Source: Amycolatopsis thermoflava N1165 (GTDB lineage Bacteria > Actinomycetota > Actinomycetes > Mycobacteriales > Pseudonocardiaceae). From it: a stretch of DNA of 64,000 bases. Shown piece by piece: positions 28,453-37,236 of the stretch (positions are counted from its first letter, which is position 1; each line of letters starts with the position of its first letter). Both the position numbers and the translations under genes were made by a program. Where the stretch lies: the NCBI RefSeq assembly GCF_000473265.1, contig NZ_KI421511.1:7537314-7601313 (forward strand), in the 5' to 3' direction. The notes under the pieces are model-generated. The model was not told the origin of the DNA and did not search any database. It was given only the letters and a program-made list of their open reading frames with translations.

Positions 28453-29391
28453 ATGCGTGATCGGGATCCTGCCGGTATCGGAATTGCCGGTCTCGTGGTG
28501 CTGGCGTTGGCGTTCGTCGCGGCGGTGCACGCGGATTCGTTGCCGCTGATCGGCGCGGGCGTGTCGTACGAGGCGGAGTTCAGCGAAGCGGGCGGCCTCG
28601 CCGTGGACGACGAGGTGCGGGTGGCCGGCGTGAAGGTCGGCAAGGTGGTGGACGTCGGCCTGGACGGTGCGTCGGTGCGGGTCCGGTTCAAGGTGTCGGA
28701 CACCTGGCTGGGCGACCGCACGACGGCGGCGATCAAGATCAAGACGTTGCTGGGGCAGAAGTACCTCGCGCTGGATCCACAGGGTTCGCAACCACTCGAC
28801 GAGGTGATCCCGCGCTCGCGGACGATCGCGCCGTACGACGTGCTGGACGCGTTCCGGGACCTGTCGAAGACCGTCGGCGGGCTGGACACGGACCGGCTGG
28901 CCCGGTCGTTCGACGCGCTGTCGGCGGCGCTGCCAGGCGGCTCCTCCGTGCGCGGCGCACTGGACGGCCTGTCCCAGCTGTCAACAACGATCGCTTCGCG
29001 GGATGCGGAGTTGTCGCGGCTGCTGGGGAACACGGCGGCGCTGTCGCGAACCTTGGCCGACCGCGACGCCCAGGTGGTGCGGTTGATGGCGGACGGGAAC
29101 CTGGTGCTGGCCGAAGTGGCGGCCAGGGCGTCGGCCATCTCGGCGCTCCTGACGGGGGCGCGGTCGTTGTCCCGGCAGGTGCAGGGCCTGGTGGCGGACA
29201 ACGATGCCGCGCTGCGCCCGGTGTTGGCCTCGCTCGACCAGCTGACCGGGATGCTGCAGCGGAACCAGGAGGCACTGGCAGCGGGCGTCGCCCGGCTCGC
29301 GCCGCTGGTCCGCTACGCCACGAACATCACGGGGCAGGGGCACTGGGGTGACACGTACGTGTGCCTGCCGGTGGTGTCGAGCTGCTATTGA
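28453..29391 (+). CDS. Orphan MCE (MlaD-like) family protein
   Basis: A 312-residue protein with one N-terminal membrane helix (residues 9-25), an MCE/MlaD domain (about 35-112: GVSYEAEFSEAGGLAVDDEVRVAGVKVGKV), then a long coiled helix rich in Leu and Ala (130-285). MCE proteins form tunnel assemblies that move lipids across the cell envelope with YrbE permeases and an MceG ATPase. Actinomycete mce genes come in operons with two yrbE and six mce genes; here there is only one, with no partners in the window. It is also shorter than usual. It may be a remnant or work with partners elsewhere. Confidence 0.83.
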   Translation: MRDRDPAGIGIAGLVVLALAFVAAVHADSLPLIGAGVSYEAEFSEAGGLAVDDEVRVAGVKVGKVVDVGLDGASVRVRFKVSDTWLGDRTTAAIKIKTLLGQKYLALDPQGSQPLDEVIPRSRTIAPYDVLDAFRDLSKTVGGLDTDRLARSFDALSAALPGGSSVRGALDGLSQLSTTIASRDAELSRLLGNTAALSRTLADRDAQVVRLMADGNLVLAEVAARASAISALLTGARSLSRQVQGLVADNDAALRPVLASLDQLTGMLQRNQEALAAGVARLAPLVRYATNITGQGHWGDTYVCLPVVSSCY

Positions 29392-30380
29392 GGGGCTCGG
29401 TCGGCTGTCCGGGTTGGACGTCGGCGGAGCCTTCGCGGGTTGCCGCCGGCTCTTGCCGCCACCGTGACCACCCGGAGACCCGAGCCACGCGGAGGTCAAC
29501 CCCGTCGCCGGCGGCGGGGTTCGGCGACTCGGCTGGATGCGGGTGGGCGTCGTGGGGAATGCCCTGGGCGTCGCGGGTGGATGCGGTTGCTCGACTCGGG
29601 TGGACGCTGGGTGTCTCGGTTGGACGCTGCGATCGGGCCCTGGTCGGACCGTGGTTGGTCCTTTCGCACGATCGCCACTGGCCTTGTCGTGCGGTGTCGA
29701 CCGGCCTAGTCAGGCAGCGCTGGCGAGCCCGTTCCTGCGGCGTCGACTGGCCCGGTTGTGCGGTGTCGACTGGCGTTGTTGGGCGGCGACGGTTGGCCTT
29801 GCCGAGCGGGTGGTGCCTGGGCGTGTCGTGTGGCGTCGACTGGCCCGGTTGTGCGGTGTCGACCGGCGTTGTTGGGCGGCGACGGTTGGCCCTGCCGAGC
29901 GGGTGGTGCCTGGGCGTGTCGTGTGGCGTCGACTGGCCCGGTTGTGCGGTGTCGACTGGCGTTGTTGTGCGGCGACGGTTGGCCTTGCCGAGCGGGTGGT
30001 GCCTGGGCGTGTCGTGTGGCGTCGACTGGCCCGGTTGTGCGGCGGCTGCTGGCCTGTCCCGCGGTGCTGGCTGACCAGCCCGAGCTGCGGTGAGTGGTCA
30101 CTTCGAGCCGCTGCGAGCGGTCCTGCCGTGTGGCCGCGGTTGGTCCCCTCGCGGGACGGTGAGTGGTTGGTCCCCTCGTGCCTTCGCGACCGTCCCTCTC
30201 GTGCGGCTACCACCGGTTCTTTCGTGCCGTCACCATCTGCCACCCTCGCGCGGCCACCACCTGCTCCCTCGCCGCCCGCTGTGACCACCCGAAGGGCTGA
30301 GCCATGCAGTGGTCAATCCCACCAGCAGGGCCGAGCCGTGCAGTGGCCAACCCAGTTAGGAGAGCCGAGCCATGCAGAGG
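29392..30380. repeat. Repeat-rich intergenic tract with a 93-bp minisatellite
   Basis: No believable gene lies in these 989 bp; several frames stay open only because the repeat unit is 93 bp (31 codons). Full units begin at 29748, 29841 and 29934 and a part unit at 30027, each opening TGGCCCGGTTGTGCGG. A segment at 29486-29525 (GAGGTCAACCCCGTCGCCGG...) is repeated at 30372-30408, and three related GAGCC(A/G)TGCAG copies lie between 30292 and 30385. The LacI stop codon lies inside the last copy. Confidence 0.8.
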
Positions 30381-31436
30381 TCAACCCCGTCGCCGGCGGC
30401 GGGGCTTCGCCGTGCTCCCGCGCAGCAGCACCTCACCCGAAACCCGCCGAACGCGCGCCCGCGCCCCGCCACCACCAGCACCGCCACCGTCGTCGAGGGC
30501 CAGCTCCAGCGCCTCCGCCCCGATGCGCTCCAGCGGCAACCCCACCGTGGTCAGCCCGAAATCCCGCACCAGCGGCACGTCGTCGAACCCCGTGACCGAC
30601 ACGTCCTCCGGCACCGACAACCCCGCGGCGCGCAGCGCGCTCACCGCCCCCACGGCCATCACGTCCGACGCCGTCAGCACGCACGTCGCCTTGTGCTTGG
30701 CCGCCAGCAGGGCCTCCGTCGCCTCGTAACCGCCGTCCCGGTCGAACGAACCGGCGAACACGTCCCGTTCGGACAGTTCGATCCCCAGCCTGGCCAGCCC
30801 CTCCCGGAACCCGGCCACCCGATCGGCCACTGTGGTCAGGCGCGTCGGCCCGGTCACCACCGCGAACCGCCGGTGGCCCAGCCGGTGCATCGCCTCCACC
30901 AGGGCCCGCGCACCACCTCGGTTGTCGGGAGCGATGGTGTCCGCCTTGAGCGACCGGTGCCGCGTCACGACGGCCACCCGCCCGCCGCCGCGCCGGTACG
31001 GCTCCAGCTCGGCCGCCATCCGCCGCTCCCACGCCCGGTCCTCGAACGCCGAACCGGTCAGCAGGATCGCCGACGCCCGCTGCGCCCGCAGCGTCGACAC
31101 GCACGCCAGCTCCCGGTCCGGGTCGGCGAACGTGCCGGCGAGCATCACGAGCAGCCCGTGGCTGTCGGCCACCCGCATCACCCCACGGGTGATCGCCGCG
31201 AAGTACGGGTCGCTGATGTCGTGGCAGATCACCCCCACCGTCCGGCGCGACCCGCCGGCGAGCGCCTGCGCGTGCGCGTTCGGCGTGTACGCCAGCTCCG
31301 CGGCGGCCGACAGCACCCGCTCCCGCAGGTCGTCGCGCACTCTGGTCGTGCCGTTGAGCGCACGGGACGCTGTCGCGAGCGAGACCTCGGCGGTCCTCGC
31401 CACGTCCTCGAGCGTCACGTGCGGCCGGTCGCTCAT
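30381..31436 (-). CDS. LacI family transcriptional regulator
   Basis: A 351-residue LacI/GalR repressor. The N-terminal helix-turn-helix is VTLEDVARTAEVSLATASRALNGTTRVRDDLRERV (residues 7-41), with the hinge AYTPNAHAQALAGG, and a periplasmic-binding-protein-like effector domain follows (about 65-330; GFDDVPLVRDFGLTTVG late in the chain). Start 31436 lies 4 bp after GGAGGA. The C-terminus ends in an odd basic tail (STAKPRRRRRG) encoded by the adjacent repeat DNA, so the original stop was probably lost. The sugar effector and target genes are unknown. Confidence 0.88.
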   Translation of the reverse strand: MSDRPHVTLEDVARTAEVSLATASRALNGTTRVRDDLRERVLSAAAELAYTPNAHAQALAGGSRRTVGVICHDISDPYFAAITRGVMRVADSHGLLVMLAGTFADPDRELACVSTLRAQRASAILLTGSAFEDRAWERRMAAELEPYRRGGGRVAVVTRHRSLKADTIAPDNRGGARALVEAMHRLGHRRFAVVTGPTRLTTVADRVAGFREGLARLGIELSERDVFAGSFDRDGGYEATEALLAAKHKATCVLTASDVMAVGAVSALRAAGLSVPEDVSVTGFDDVPLVRDFGLTTVGLPLERIGAEALELALDDGGGAGGGGARARVRRVSGEVLLRGSTAKPRRRRRG

Positions 31437-31604
31437 CATTCCTCCCGCGGTCGGCGTTGGGCCGAATTCTAGGTCGGTTTCCGGCTTTTGCCTGGTCAGG
31501 ACCACCCGAGCGAGTGGGGATGACCGAGGGTGATCGCGGAAATACGTGCGCGCCCCGCCGCGTTGCGGTTGCCAAGACACATCTGCACGACGAAAGGACC
31601 CCGC

Positions 31605-32009
31605 ATGCTCTTCGGTGACGAACACGTCCGCCGGTACGAGGAGACCAATGGTGAAGTCGGTCACGACTGGGAGAAGGGCGCCCCGATCCTGATCCTGACG
31701 ACCACCGGCCGCAAGTCCGGCCAGGAGCGCAAGTTCGCCCTGATCTACCAGGAGCACGAGGGCGCCTACGTGATCGTCGCCTCCAAGGGCGGCGCTCCCC
31801 AGCACCCCGGCTGGTACCTCAACCTGCAGGCCAATCCCGAGGTCAAGGTGCAGGTCAAGGCCGACAAGTTCACCGCGAAGGCCCGCACAGCCACCGGCGC
31901 GGAGCGCGAGACGCTCTGGGCGAAGATGGCGAAGGTGTGGCCGGACTACGACGAGTACCAGAAGAAGACGGACCGCGAGATCCCCGTCGTGGTCCTCGAG
32001 CGCGCCTGA
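31605..32009 (+). CDS. Nitroreductase/deazaflavin (F420)-dependent oxidoreductase family protein
   Basis: A 134-residue split-barrel protein of the Ddn family (deazaflavin-dependent nitroreductase type). TTTGRKSGQERKFALIYQE, VIVASKGGAPQHPGWYLNLQANPEV and a C-terminal REIPVVVLERA are diagnostic. Family members use reduced coenzyme F420 to reduce quinones, nitro compounds or enones. The ATG at 31605 follows CGAAAGGACC. It is monocistronic, ending in a perfect hairpin at 32016-32047. Substrate not deducible. Confidence 0.9.
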   Translation: MLFGDEHVRRYEETNGEVGHDWEKGAPILILTTTGRKSGQERKFALIYQEHEGAYVIVASKGGAPQHPGWYLNLQANPEVKVQVKADKFTAKARTATGAERETLWAKMAKVWPDYDEYQKKTDREIPVVVLERA

Positions 32010-32015
32010 TCAGGG

Positions 32016-32047
32016 GCCGGTCGTGGGTCCGAGCACCCACGACCGGC
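32016..32047 (+). terminator. Stem-loop terminator after the Ddn-like gene
   Basis: A perfect 13-bp stem, GCCGGTCGTGGGT (32016-32028) with its complement at 32035-32047, and a 6-nt loop, just after the stop at 32009. There is no T-tract, as is common in actinomycetes. Confidence 0.75.
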
Positions 32048-32075
32048 TCGCCCGCGAGGGCATAGGGTGGCGGGT

Positions 32076-33473
32076 ATGAGTGCGCATTTCGACGTTGTGG
32101 TGCTGGGTGCCGGGCCCGGCGGGTATGTCGCGGCGATCCGGGCTTCGCAGCTCGGCCTGAAGACGGCGATCGTCGAGGAGAAGTACTGGGGCGGCGTGTG
32201 CCTGAACGTCGGGTGCATCCCGTCGAAGGCGCTGCTGCGCAACGCGGAGCTCGCCCACCTGGTCACCAAGGAGGCCAAGACCTTCGGGATCAGCTCGGAC
32301 GGGCCGATCACCTTCGACTACGGCGCCGCGTTCGACCGCAGCCGCTCGGTCGCCGACGGCCGGGTCAAGGGCGTGCACTTCCTGATGAAGAAGAACAACA
32401 TCCAGGAGTTCACCGGGCGCGGCAAGTTCACCGACGCGCACACCATCGAGGTCACCGGTGAGAACGGCGTCGAGACCGTCACCTTCGACCACTGCATCAT
32501 CGCCGCCGGCGCCACCACCAAGCTGCTGCCGGGCACCCAGCTGTCCGAGCGCGTGGTGACCTACGAGGAGCAGATCCTCTCCCGCGACCTGCCGGGCAGC
32601 ATCATCATCGCGGGCGCGGGCGCGATCGGCGTCGAGTTCGCCTACGTCATGCACAACTACGGCGTCGACGTGACGATCGTCGAGTTCCTGGACCGCATGG
32701 TGCCGCTCGAGGACGCCGACGTGTCCAAGGAGCTGGCCAAGCGCTACAAGAAGCTCGGCATCAAGGTCCTGACCGGCACGAAGGTCGAGAGCATCGACGA
32801 CAGCGGCGCCAAGGTCAAGGTCACCGTGTCCAGCGGCGGCAACCAGCAGACCCTGGAGGCCGACAAGGTCCTGCAGGCGATCGGCTTCCAGCCGCGCGTC
32901 GAGGGCTACGGGCTGGAGAACACCGGCGTCGAGCTGACCGAGCGCGGCGCCATCGCCGTCGACGGCCGCTGCCGCACGAACGTGCCGCACATCTTCGCGA
33001 TCGGCGACGTCACCGCCAAGCTGATGCTGGCCCACGCGGCCGAGTCGATGGGCATCGTGGCGGCCGAGACGATCGGCGGCGCGGAGACCATGGAGCTCGA
33101 CTACACGATGATCCCGCGCGCGACGTACTGCCAGCCGCAGGTCGCGAGCTTCGGCCTGACCGAGGCGCAGGCGCGCGAGCAGGGCTACGACGTGCAGGTC
33201 GCCAAGTTCCCGTTCACCGCCAACGGCAAGGCCCACGGCCTCGCCGACGCGGGCGGCTTCGTGAAGATCCTGTCCGACGCCAAGTACGGCGAGCTGCTCG
33301 GCGCGCACCTGATCGGCCCGGACGTCACCGAGCTGCTGCCCGAGCTGACGCTGGCGCAGCAGTGGGACCTGACGGTGCACGAGGTGGCCCGCAACGTGCA
33401 CGCGCACCCGACCCTCGGCGAGGCGGTCAAGGAGGCCATCCACGGTCTCGCCGGTCACATGATCAACTTCTGA
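32076..33473 (+). CDS. lpdA: Dihydrolipoyl dehydrogenase
   Basis: A 465-residue E3 subunit of 2-oxoacid dehydrogenase complexes, which reoxidises dihydrolipoamide with NAD+. The FAD motif is GAGPGGY (11-17), the redox disulfide is Cys42/Cys47 in [13 protein letters not shown], the NAD motif is [12 protein letters not shown], and the active-site base is in [13 protein letters not shown] near the C-terminus. Start 32076 matches the family N-terminus; 32067 is an alternative. There are no E1/E2 genes nearby, as is usual for the shared E3 in actinomycetes. The 3' end touches a MerR-like promoter. Confidence 0.95.
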   Translation: MSAHFDVVVLGAGPGGYVAAIRASQLGLKTAIVEEKYWGGVCLNVGCIPSKALLRNAELAHLVTKEAKTFGISSDGPITFDYGAAFDRSRSVADGRVKGVHFLMKKNNIQEFTGRGKFTDAHTIEVTGENGVETVTFDHCIIAAGATTKLLPGTQLSERVVTYEEQILSRDLPGSIIIAGAGAIGVEFAYVMHNYGVDVTIVEFLDRMVPLEDADVSKELAKRYKKLGIKVLTGTKVESIDDSGAKVKVTVSSGGNQQTLEADKVLQAIGFQPRVEGYGLENTGVELTERGAIAVDGRCRTNVPHIFAIGDVTAKLMLAHAAESMGIVAAETIGGAETMELDYTMIPRATYCQPQVASFGLTEAQAREQGYDVQVAKFPFTANGKAHGLADAGGFVKILSDAKYGELLGAHLIGPDVTELLPELTLAQQWDLTVHEVARNVHAHPTLGEAVKEAIHGLAGHMINF

Positions 33474-33474
33474 G

Positions 33475-33497
33475 GTTGACCTCCAGTTAACTGGAGG
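33475..33497 (+). promoter_or_regulatory. SoxR/MerR-type operator-promoter
   Basis: A -35 TTGAC begins at 33475 and overlaps a perfect 18-bp palindrome, CCTCCAGTTAACTGGAGG (33480-33497). It resembles the SoxR box CCTCAAGTTAACTTGAGG in centre and ends. MerR-type regulators act on long-spacer promoters of exactly this form. It lies 43 bp upstream of the quinone oxidoreductase start. Confidence 0.75.
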
Positions 33498-33539
33498 TGT
33501 CACCGTTGATCTCGCAGGTCGAGATCGAGGAGGCACCTC

Positions 33540-34448
33540 ATGAAGGCAGCGGCGTTCACCGAGCCAGGTGGCCCGGAGGTTCTGCGCGCCATGGATGTCC
33601 CGGACCCGCAGGCGGGTCCGGGACAGGTCCGGGTTCGCGTGCGGGCGGCGGGTGTGCAGCCGTTCGACGCGGCGGTCCGGGCCGGCTGGGAGCCGCCGTA
33701 CGCGACGGGGCTGACGTGGCCGCGGATACCCGGCAACGAGTTCGCCGGCGTGGTGGACCAGGCCGGGGACGGGGCCGCGTGGTCGGTCGGCGACGAGGTG
33801 CTCGGCTTCAACGTGCTGGGCTGCTACGCCGAGTACGTGGTGGTGGGGCAGGACCAGGTCACCGCCAAGCCGGCGGGCATGCCGTGGACCGTCGCGGGCG
33901 GGTTCACCGCCGGGACGCAGACGGCGTACCTGGCGTTGCGGCAGCTCGGCGTCGGGCCGGGGGACACGGTCCTGGTGCACGCCGCGGCGGGCTCGGTCGG
34001 CACGGCGGCGGTCCAGCTCGCGCGGCTGTGGGGTGCGTCCGTGATCGGCACCGCGAGCGAGGCGAACCAGGACTACGTGCGCTCGCTCGGCGCGACTCCG
34101 GTCCTCTACGGCGACGGCCTGGAGGACCGGTTGCGAGCGCTTTCACCCGGCGGGGTGCACGCGGTCCTGGACGGCGCGGGTGGTGCCGCGCTTGATCTTT
34201 CACTCGCTCTGGTGAAGGAGCGGCGTCGCGTGGTGACCCTGGTGGACCACGATCGGGCGGAGTCGCTCGGGGTGCAGCTGGTGCGCGGGCAGCGGTCGGC
34301 GGACCGGCTGGCCGAGCTCGCCCGCCTGTACGACCGGGGCGAGCTGAGCTTCCTGGTGCGCCGGACGTACCGCCTGGACGAGGCGGCCGACGCGCACCGG
34401 GAGATCGAGACCGGGCACGGACGTGGCAAGGTCGTGTTGACTGTCTAG
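33540..34448 (+). CDS. NADP-dependent quinone oxidoreductase (zinc-independent MDR family)
   Basis: A 302-residue medium-chain dehydrogenase of the QOR type, which transfers a hydride from NADPH to quinones or enones. The nucleotide motif is VHAAAGSVGTAAVQLA (near 149-164), and the N-terminal EPGGPEVLRAMDVPDPQAGPGQVRVRVRAAGV is typical. The zinc ligands of alcohol dehydrogenases are missing. The ATG lies behind GAGGAGGCACCTC. Regulation by a MerR/SoxR-like activator responding to redox-active compounds is indicated by the palindromic promoter upstream. Confidence 0.9.
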   Translation: MKAAAFTEPGGPEVLRAMDVPDPQAGPGQVRVRVRAAGVQPFDAAVRAGWEPPYATGLTWPRIPGNEFAGVVDQAGDGAAWSVGDEVLGFNVLGCYAEYVVVGQDQVTAKPAGMPWTVAGGFTAGTQTAYLALRQLGVGPGDTVLVHAAAGSVGTAAVQLARLWGASVIGTASEANQDYVRSLGATPVLYGDGLEDRLRALSPGGVHAVLDGAGGAALDLSLALVKERRRVVTLVDHDRAESLGVQLVRGQRSADRLAELARLYDRGELSFLVRRTYRLDEAADAHREIETGHGRGKVVLTV

Positions 34449-34487
34449 CGGGCCGGTCGCGGGGCCGGGGTCGAGCGGGAGGTGCGC

Positions 34488-35225
34488 ATGGGTGGGGTCG
34501 CCGTCGTGACGGGCGCCGGTTCGGGCATCGGACGGCATGTGGCGCAGGCGCTGCTGGGCGCCGGCTACCGCGTCGCGCTGGCCGGCCGCAGAGCCGACGC
34601 GCTCTCGGAGACGGCCGCGGGTGCGCCGGACGCCCTTGTGCACCCGGCCGACGTCGCCGACCCCGCCCAGGTCAGCGCCCTGTTCGAGGCGGTCGCGGAC
34701 CGCTGGGGCCGGGTGGACGTGTTGTTCAACAACGCGGGCACCTTCGGCCCCGCGGGCGACCCGGACGAGATCCCGGTCGAGGCGTGGCAGCAGACGGTGG
34801 CGGTGAACCTGACCGGCGCGTTCCTGTGCGCGCGGGAGGCGTTCCGGATCATGAAGCGCCAGGACCCGCGCGGTGGCCGCATCATCAACAACGGCTCCAT
34901 CTCGGCGCACGCCCCGCGCCCCGGCAGCGCCGCCTACACCGCGACGAAGCACGCCATCACCGGGCTGACGAAGTCGCTGTCGCTGGACGGCCGTCCGTAC
35001 GACATCGCGTGTGGCCAAATCGACATCGGGAACGCGGCGACGGAGATGACGGCGGGAATCGCCAAGGGCGCACGCCAGGCGGACGGCCGTGAGCTGCCCG
35101 AACCCACCTTCGACGTGAGACACGTCGCGGAAGCCGTGCGGTACATGGCAGGGCTCCCGCTCACCGCGAACGTGCAGTTCATGACCGTCACAGCGACGAA
35201 GATGCCGTTCATCGGCAGAGGCTGA
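34488..35225 (+). CDS. SDR family oxidoreductase
   Basis: A 245-residue classical short-chain dehydrogenase/reductase. The NAD(P) motif TGAGSGIG is at residues 8-15, NNAG in the middle, a Ser in NGSISAH and the YTATK catalytic pair follow. It starts 40 bp after the quinone oxidoreductase stop and may be part of the same redox-inducible operon. GGGAGG at 34477 sets the ATG at 34488. Substrate unknown. Confidence 0.9.
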   Translation: MGGVAVVTGAGSGIGRHVAQALLGAGYRVALAGRRADALSETAAGAPDALVHPADVADPAQVSALFEAVADRWGRVDVLFNNAGTFGPAGDPDEIPVEAWQQTVAVNLTGAFLCAREAFRIMKRQDPRGGRIINNGSISAHAPRPGSAAYTATKHAITGLTKSLSLDGRPYDIACGQIDIGNAATEMTAGIAKGARQADGRELPEPTFDVRHVAEAVRYMAGLPLTANVQFMTVTATKMPFIGRG

Positions 35226-35307
35226 AACGTTCCCCCGCCGTCCGGCGATAGGGGAAGTGACGGTGACTAAACTGCAGGTCAGGACGGCCTGTGGTCGTCG
35301 GCGCCAG

Positions 35308-35381
35308 GCCCTCGTAGCTCAGCCGGATAGAGCAAGAGCCTTCTAATCTCTAGGTCGCAGGTTCGAGTCCTGCCGGGGGCA
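35308..35381 (+). tRNA. tRNA-Arg (anticodon TCT)
   Basis: A 74-nt cloverleaf: acceptor arms GCCCTCG/CGGGGGC, D-arm GCTC...GAGC, anticodon loop CTTCTAA with TCT at 35342-35344, and T-arm GCAGG-TTCGAGT-CCTGC. The pair closing the anticodon loop is a C/T mismatch. CCA is not encoded. Its 3' end is followed 78 bp later by the phage integrase, so it is the likely attachment gene. Confidence 0.93.
35362..35381 (+). other. Probable attL core (tRNA 3' end)
   Basis: The T-arm and acceptor end of tRNA-Arg is the usual crossover site for tyrosine integrases, and the integrase gene lies directly downstream. The exact core cannot be fixed without the matching attR, which is not in the window. Confidence 0.6.
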
Positions 35382-35458
35382 CTACCTGGGGAAACGTGGT
35401 TGAGGGTACAGCCACAGCGCTACCAGAGCAAGAGAGTGACGGGGTAGCATCCCGCGTC

Positions 35459-36412
35459 ATGACCACCTCGACCGTCGCCGATGACGGGCTCACGCTCGAC
35501 GAGTTGCGCGAGCTGGTGCCCGACTTCGAGACCCACCTGAAGGCCGGGAAGAAGGCCGCCACGACGGTGGACCTCTACCTGCGCCACCTCCGCTACCTGT
35601 TCGCCTGGCTGGAGGACAACGCGCCCGACGAGCCGGTGGGCAAACCGGTGCTGGAGCGGTACTTCGTTGCCCTGCTGGAGCGAAACACGCGCCGGAACAA
35701 CCGCGAGGGCGAGCAGGTCAAGGCGACCTACGCCAATGCGCAGTACCGCAGCGCCCAGCAGTTCTGGGCATGGCTGGAGCGCGAAGAGGAAATCACGCGC
35801 AACCCGTTCGACAAGATGAGCCCGCCGAGCGCGCCGCTGCCCAAGATCCCGGTCCGGCCCGACGACGACGTGCGCGCGCTGCTGGCAACCTGCAAGGGGC
35901 GTACCTTCGTCGAGCTGCGCGACACCGCGATCATCCGACTGTTCGCCGACACTGGCGTGCGTGTGTCGGGAATGGCCGGTATCAACCTCGACGACGTCAA
36001 CTTTGACTACGACACCGTGGAAGTCGTGTTGAAGGGTGGCGGCACCCTCACGCTTCCGTTTGGCGCCAAGACCTCCGAAGCGCTGCGACGCTACATGCGT
36101 GCCCGGAGGAAGCGTCCGGGCGCGGAGCGACACACCGCGCTCTGGCTCGGCGACAAGGGGCCACTCACCACATCGGGCATCCGGCAGATGCTCGAACGCC
36201 GCGCCGAGCAGGCGGAGATCAAGAACTTCAATCCGCACCTCTTCCGTCACCTGTTCGCCCACACCTGGCTCGCCAACGGCGGCAACGAGGGCGATCTCAT
36301 GCGGCTGATGGGGTGGAAGTCCCGCGCCATGCTGCTGCGCTACGGCGAATCGGCCGCTGCCGAACGCGCCCGCAACTCGCATCGTCAGAAGGCCCTGGGC
36401 GACCGCTTCTAG
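35459..36412 (+). CDS. int: Phage tyrosine integrase
   Basis: A 317-residue site-specific recombinase. An N-terminal SAM-like core-binding domain spans 10-115. In the catalytic domain Arg168 (DTGVRVSGM), Lys about 192, the HLFRH box (His260, Arg263, His264), Trp286 in place of the second His, and the nucleophile Tyr295 (MLLRYGES) are all present, so it should be active. The ATG at 35459 is chosen; a GTG at 35396 would extend into the att region. It inserts the phage genome at the adjoining tRNA-Arg. Confidence 0.93.
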   Translation: MTTSTVADDGLTLDELRELVPDFETHLKAGKKAATTVDLYLRHLRYLFAWLEDNAPDEPVGKPVLERYFVALLERNTRRNNREGEQVKATYANAQYRSAQQFWAWLEREEEITRNPFDKMSPPSAPLPKIPVRPDDDVRALLATCKGRTFVELRDTAIIRLFADTGVRVSGMAGINLDDVNFDYDTVEVVLKGGGTLTLPFGAKTSEALRRYMRARRKRPGAERHTALWLGDKGPLTTSGIRQMLERRAEQAEIKNFNPHLFRHLFAHTWLANGGNEGDLMRLMGWKSRAMLLRYGESAAAERARNSHRQKALGDRF

Positions 36413-37125
36413 GCCGCCGCATCGAGGACGACGAGTGGCAGCGCGGCGGCCACGGCGACGGCGGCTGTCGTGCTCTCCTCGGGCATCTCGGCGTCCGCGT
36501 CGCCGTCGGCGGGCACGTCGTCGGATGGCCGGGATGGTCCGGCCGGCCCCGGCAGTGGGGTGGACGTGGGTGACGTGGTGCTGCTCGACGGCCGCGGGCT
36601 GCGGGGCGTCGTGGTAGCGCCCGCTGACGCCCTGCGCGACGGGGACACTGCCGAACTGCCGGTCGGCTGCGGTGCGGCGGCCACCTCTGCGTCGAAGTGA
36701 GAGCGCTCCGGAGCGCCACGCAACGCGGTGTCCTCGTACCGTGCGCTGCTCTTGCGTGCCGCGCTGGCGCTGGCGGCTGGCGCGGTCGCCTCGGGGGCGG
36801 GGGCAGGCCCGGCGGGCAGGCCGCCGCCCTCCGGGCGGGCGAGCTGCAGCACCGCGATCACGCCGGTGGTGGTCAGAGCGGCGAGGAGGCTCGCGGCCGC
36901 GGCGTGGTAGGCCGGCGGGACCCGGGGCCGCGGACGGGGGCGCGCCGTCGGCAGGGGGGTGCTCGTGGTGACGAGCTGGAGATGGCGACCGCCTACCGCG
37001 GGCAGCGCGGCGAGCGCTCGGAGGCGAGCGCGTGCGCGGGCGATCTGGTGAGCGCGCCACCAGTGGGTGGCGCCGCCGAGCGCGACCACCACGGCGAGCC
37101 CGGCAATCAGGTGAACACTTTGCAC
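36409..37125 (-). CDS. Phage-borne membrane protein with disordered Pro/Ser/Thr-rich tail
   Basis: A 238-residue protein with an N-terminal helix (3-21), a basic middle (HQIARARARLRALAAL), a second helix (about 82-102) and a long acidic and Pro/Ser/Thr-rich tail. It overlaps the integrase stop by 4 bp on the opposite strand. Membrane proteins at this place, next to the repressor, are often lysogenic-conversion or superinfection-exclusion factors, but nothing in the sequence proves it. GTG at 37125 is the likely start; 37212 is possible. Confidence 0.6.
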   Translation of the reverse strand: MQSVHLIAGLAVVVALGGATHWWRAHQIARARARLRALAALPAVGGRHLQLVTTSTPLPTARPRPRPRVPPAYHAAAASLLAALTTTGVIAVLQLARPEGGGLPAGPAPAPEATAPAASASAARKSSARYEDTALRGAPERSHFDAEVAAAPQPTGSSAVSPSRRASAGATTTPRSPRPSSSTTSPTSTPLPGPAGPSRPSDDVPADGDADAEMPEESTTAAVAVAAALPLVVLDAAA

Positions 37126-37236
37126 ACCCGATCTTCGGCTTAGACGCCGTTCTCGTTGCGGTCCGTCACGGGTTACCACCGAGAATCGCCGAATCGGCGC
37201 AGTTGGGGACACCCTCGAGGGTTATCCCGTGATCTT

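Noticed and set aside
29741-30040. CRISPR array
   Set aside because: The 93-bp units are head-to-tail copies without unique spacers, and there are no cas genes in the window.
29361-30595. 31-residue repeat protein encoded by the 93-bp repeats
   Set aside because: The repeats read open in several frames on both strands because the unit is a multiple of three; no start with ribosome site and no frame-specific codon bias stands out.
35308-35381. tRNA-Arg as a non-functional remnant because of the anticodon-stem mismatch
   Set aside because: Acceptor, D and T arms pair well and a single mismatch next to the loop is tolerated; the gene is probably functional.
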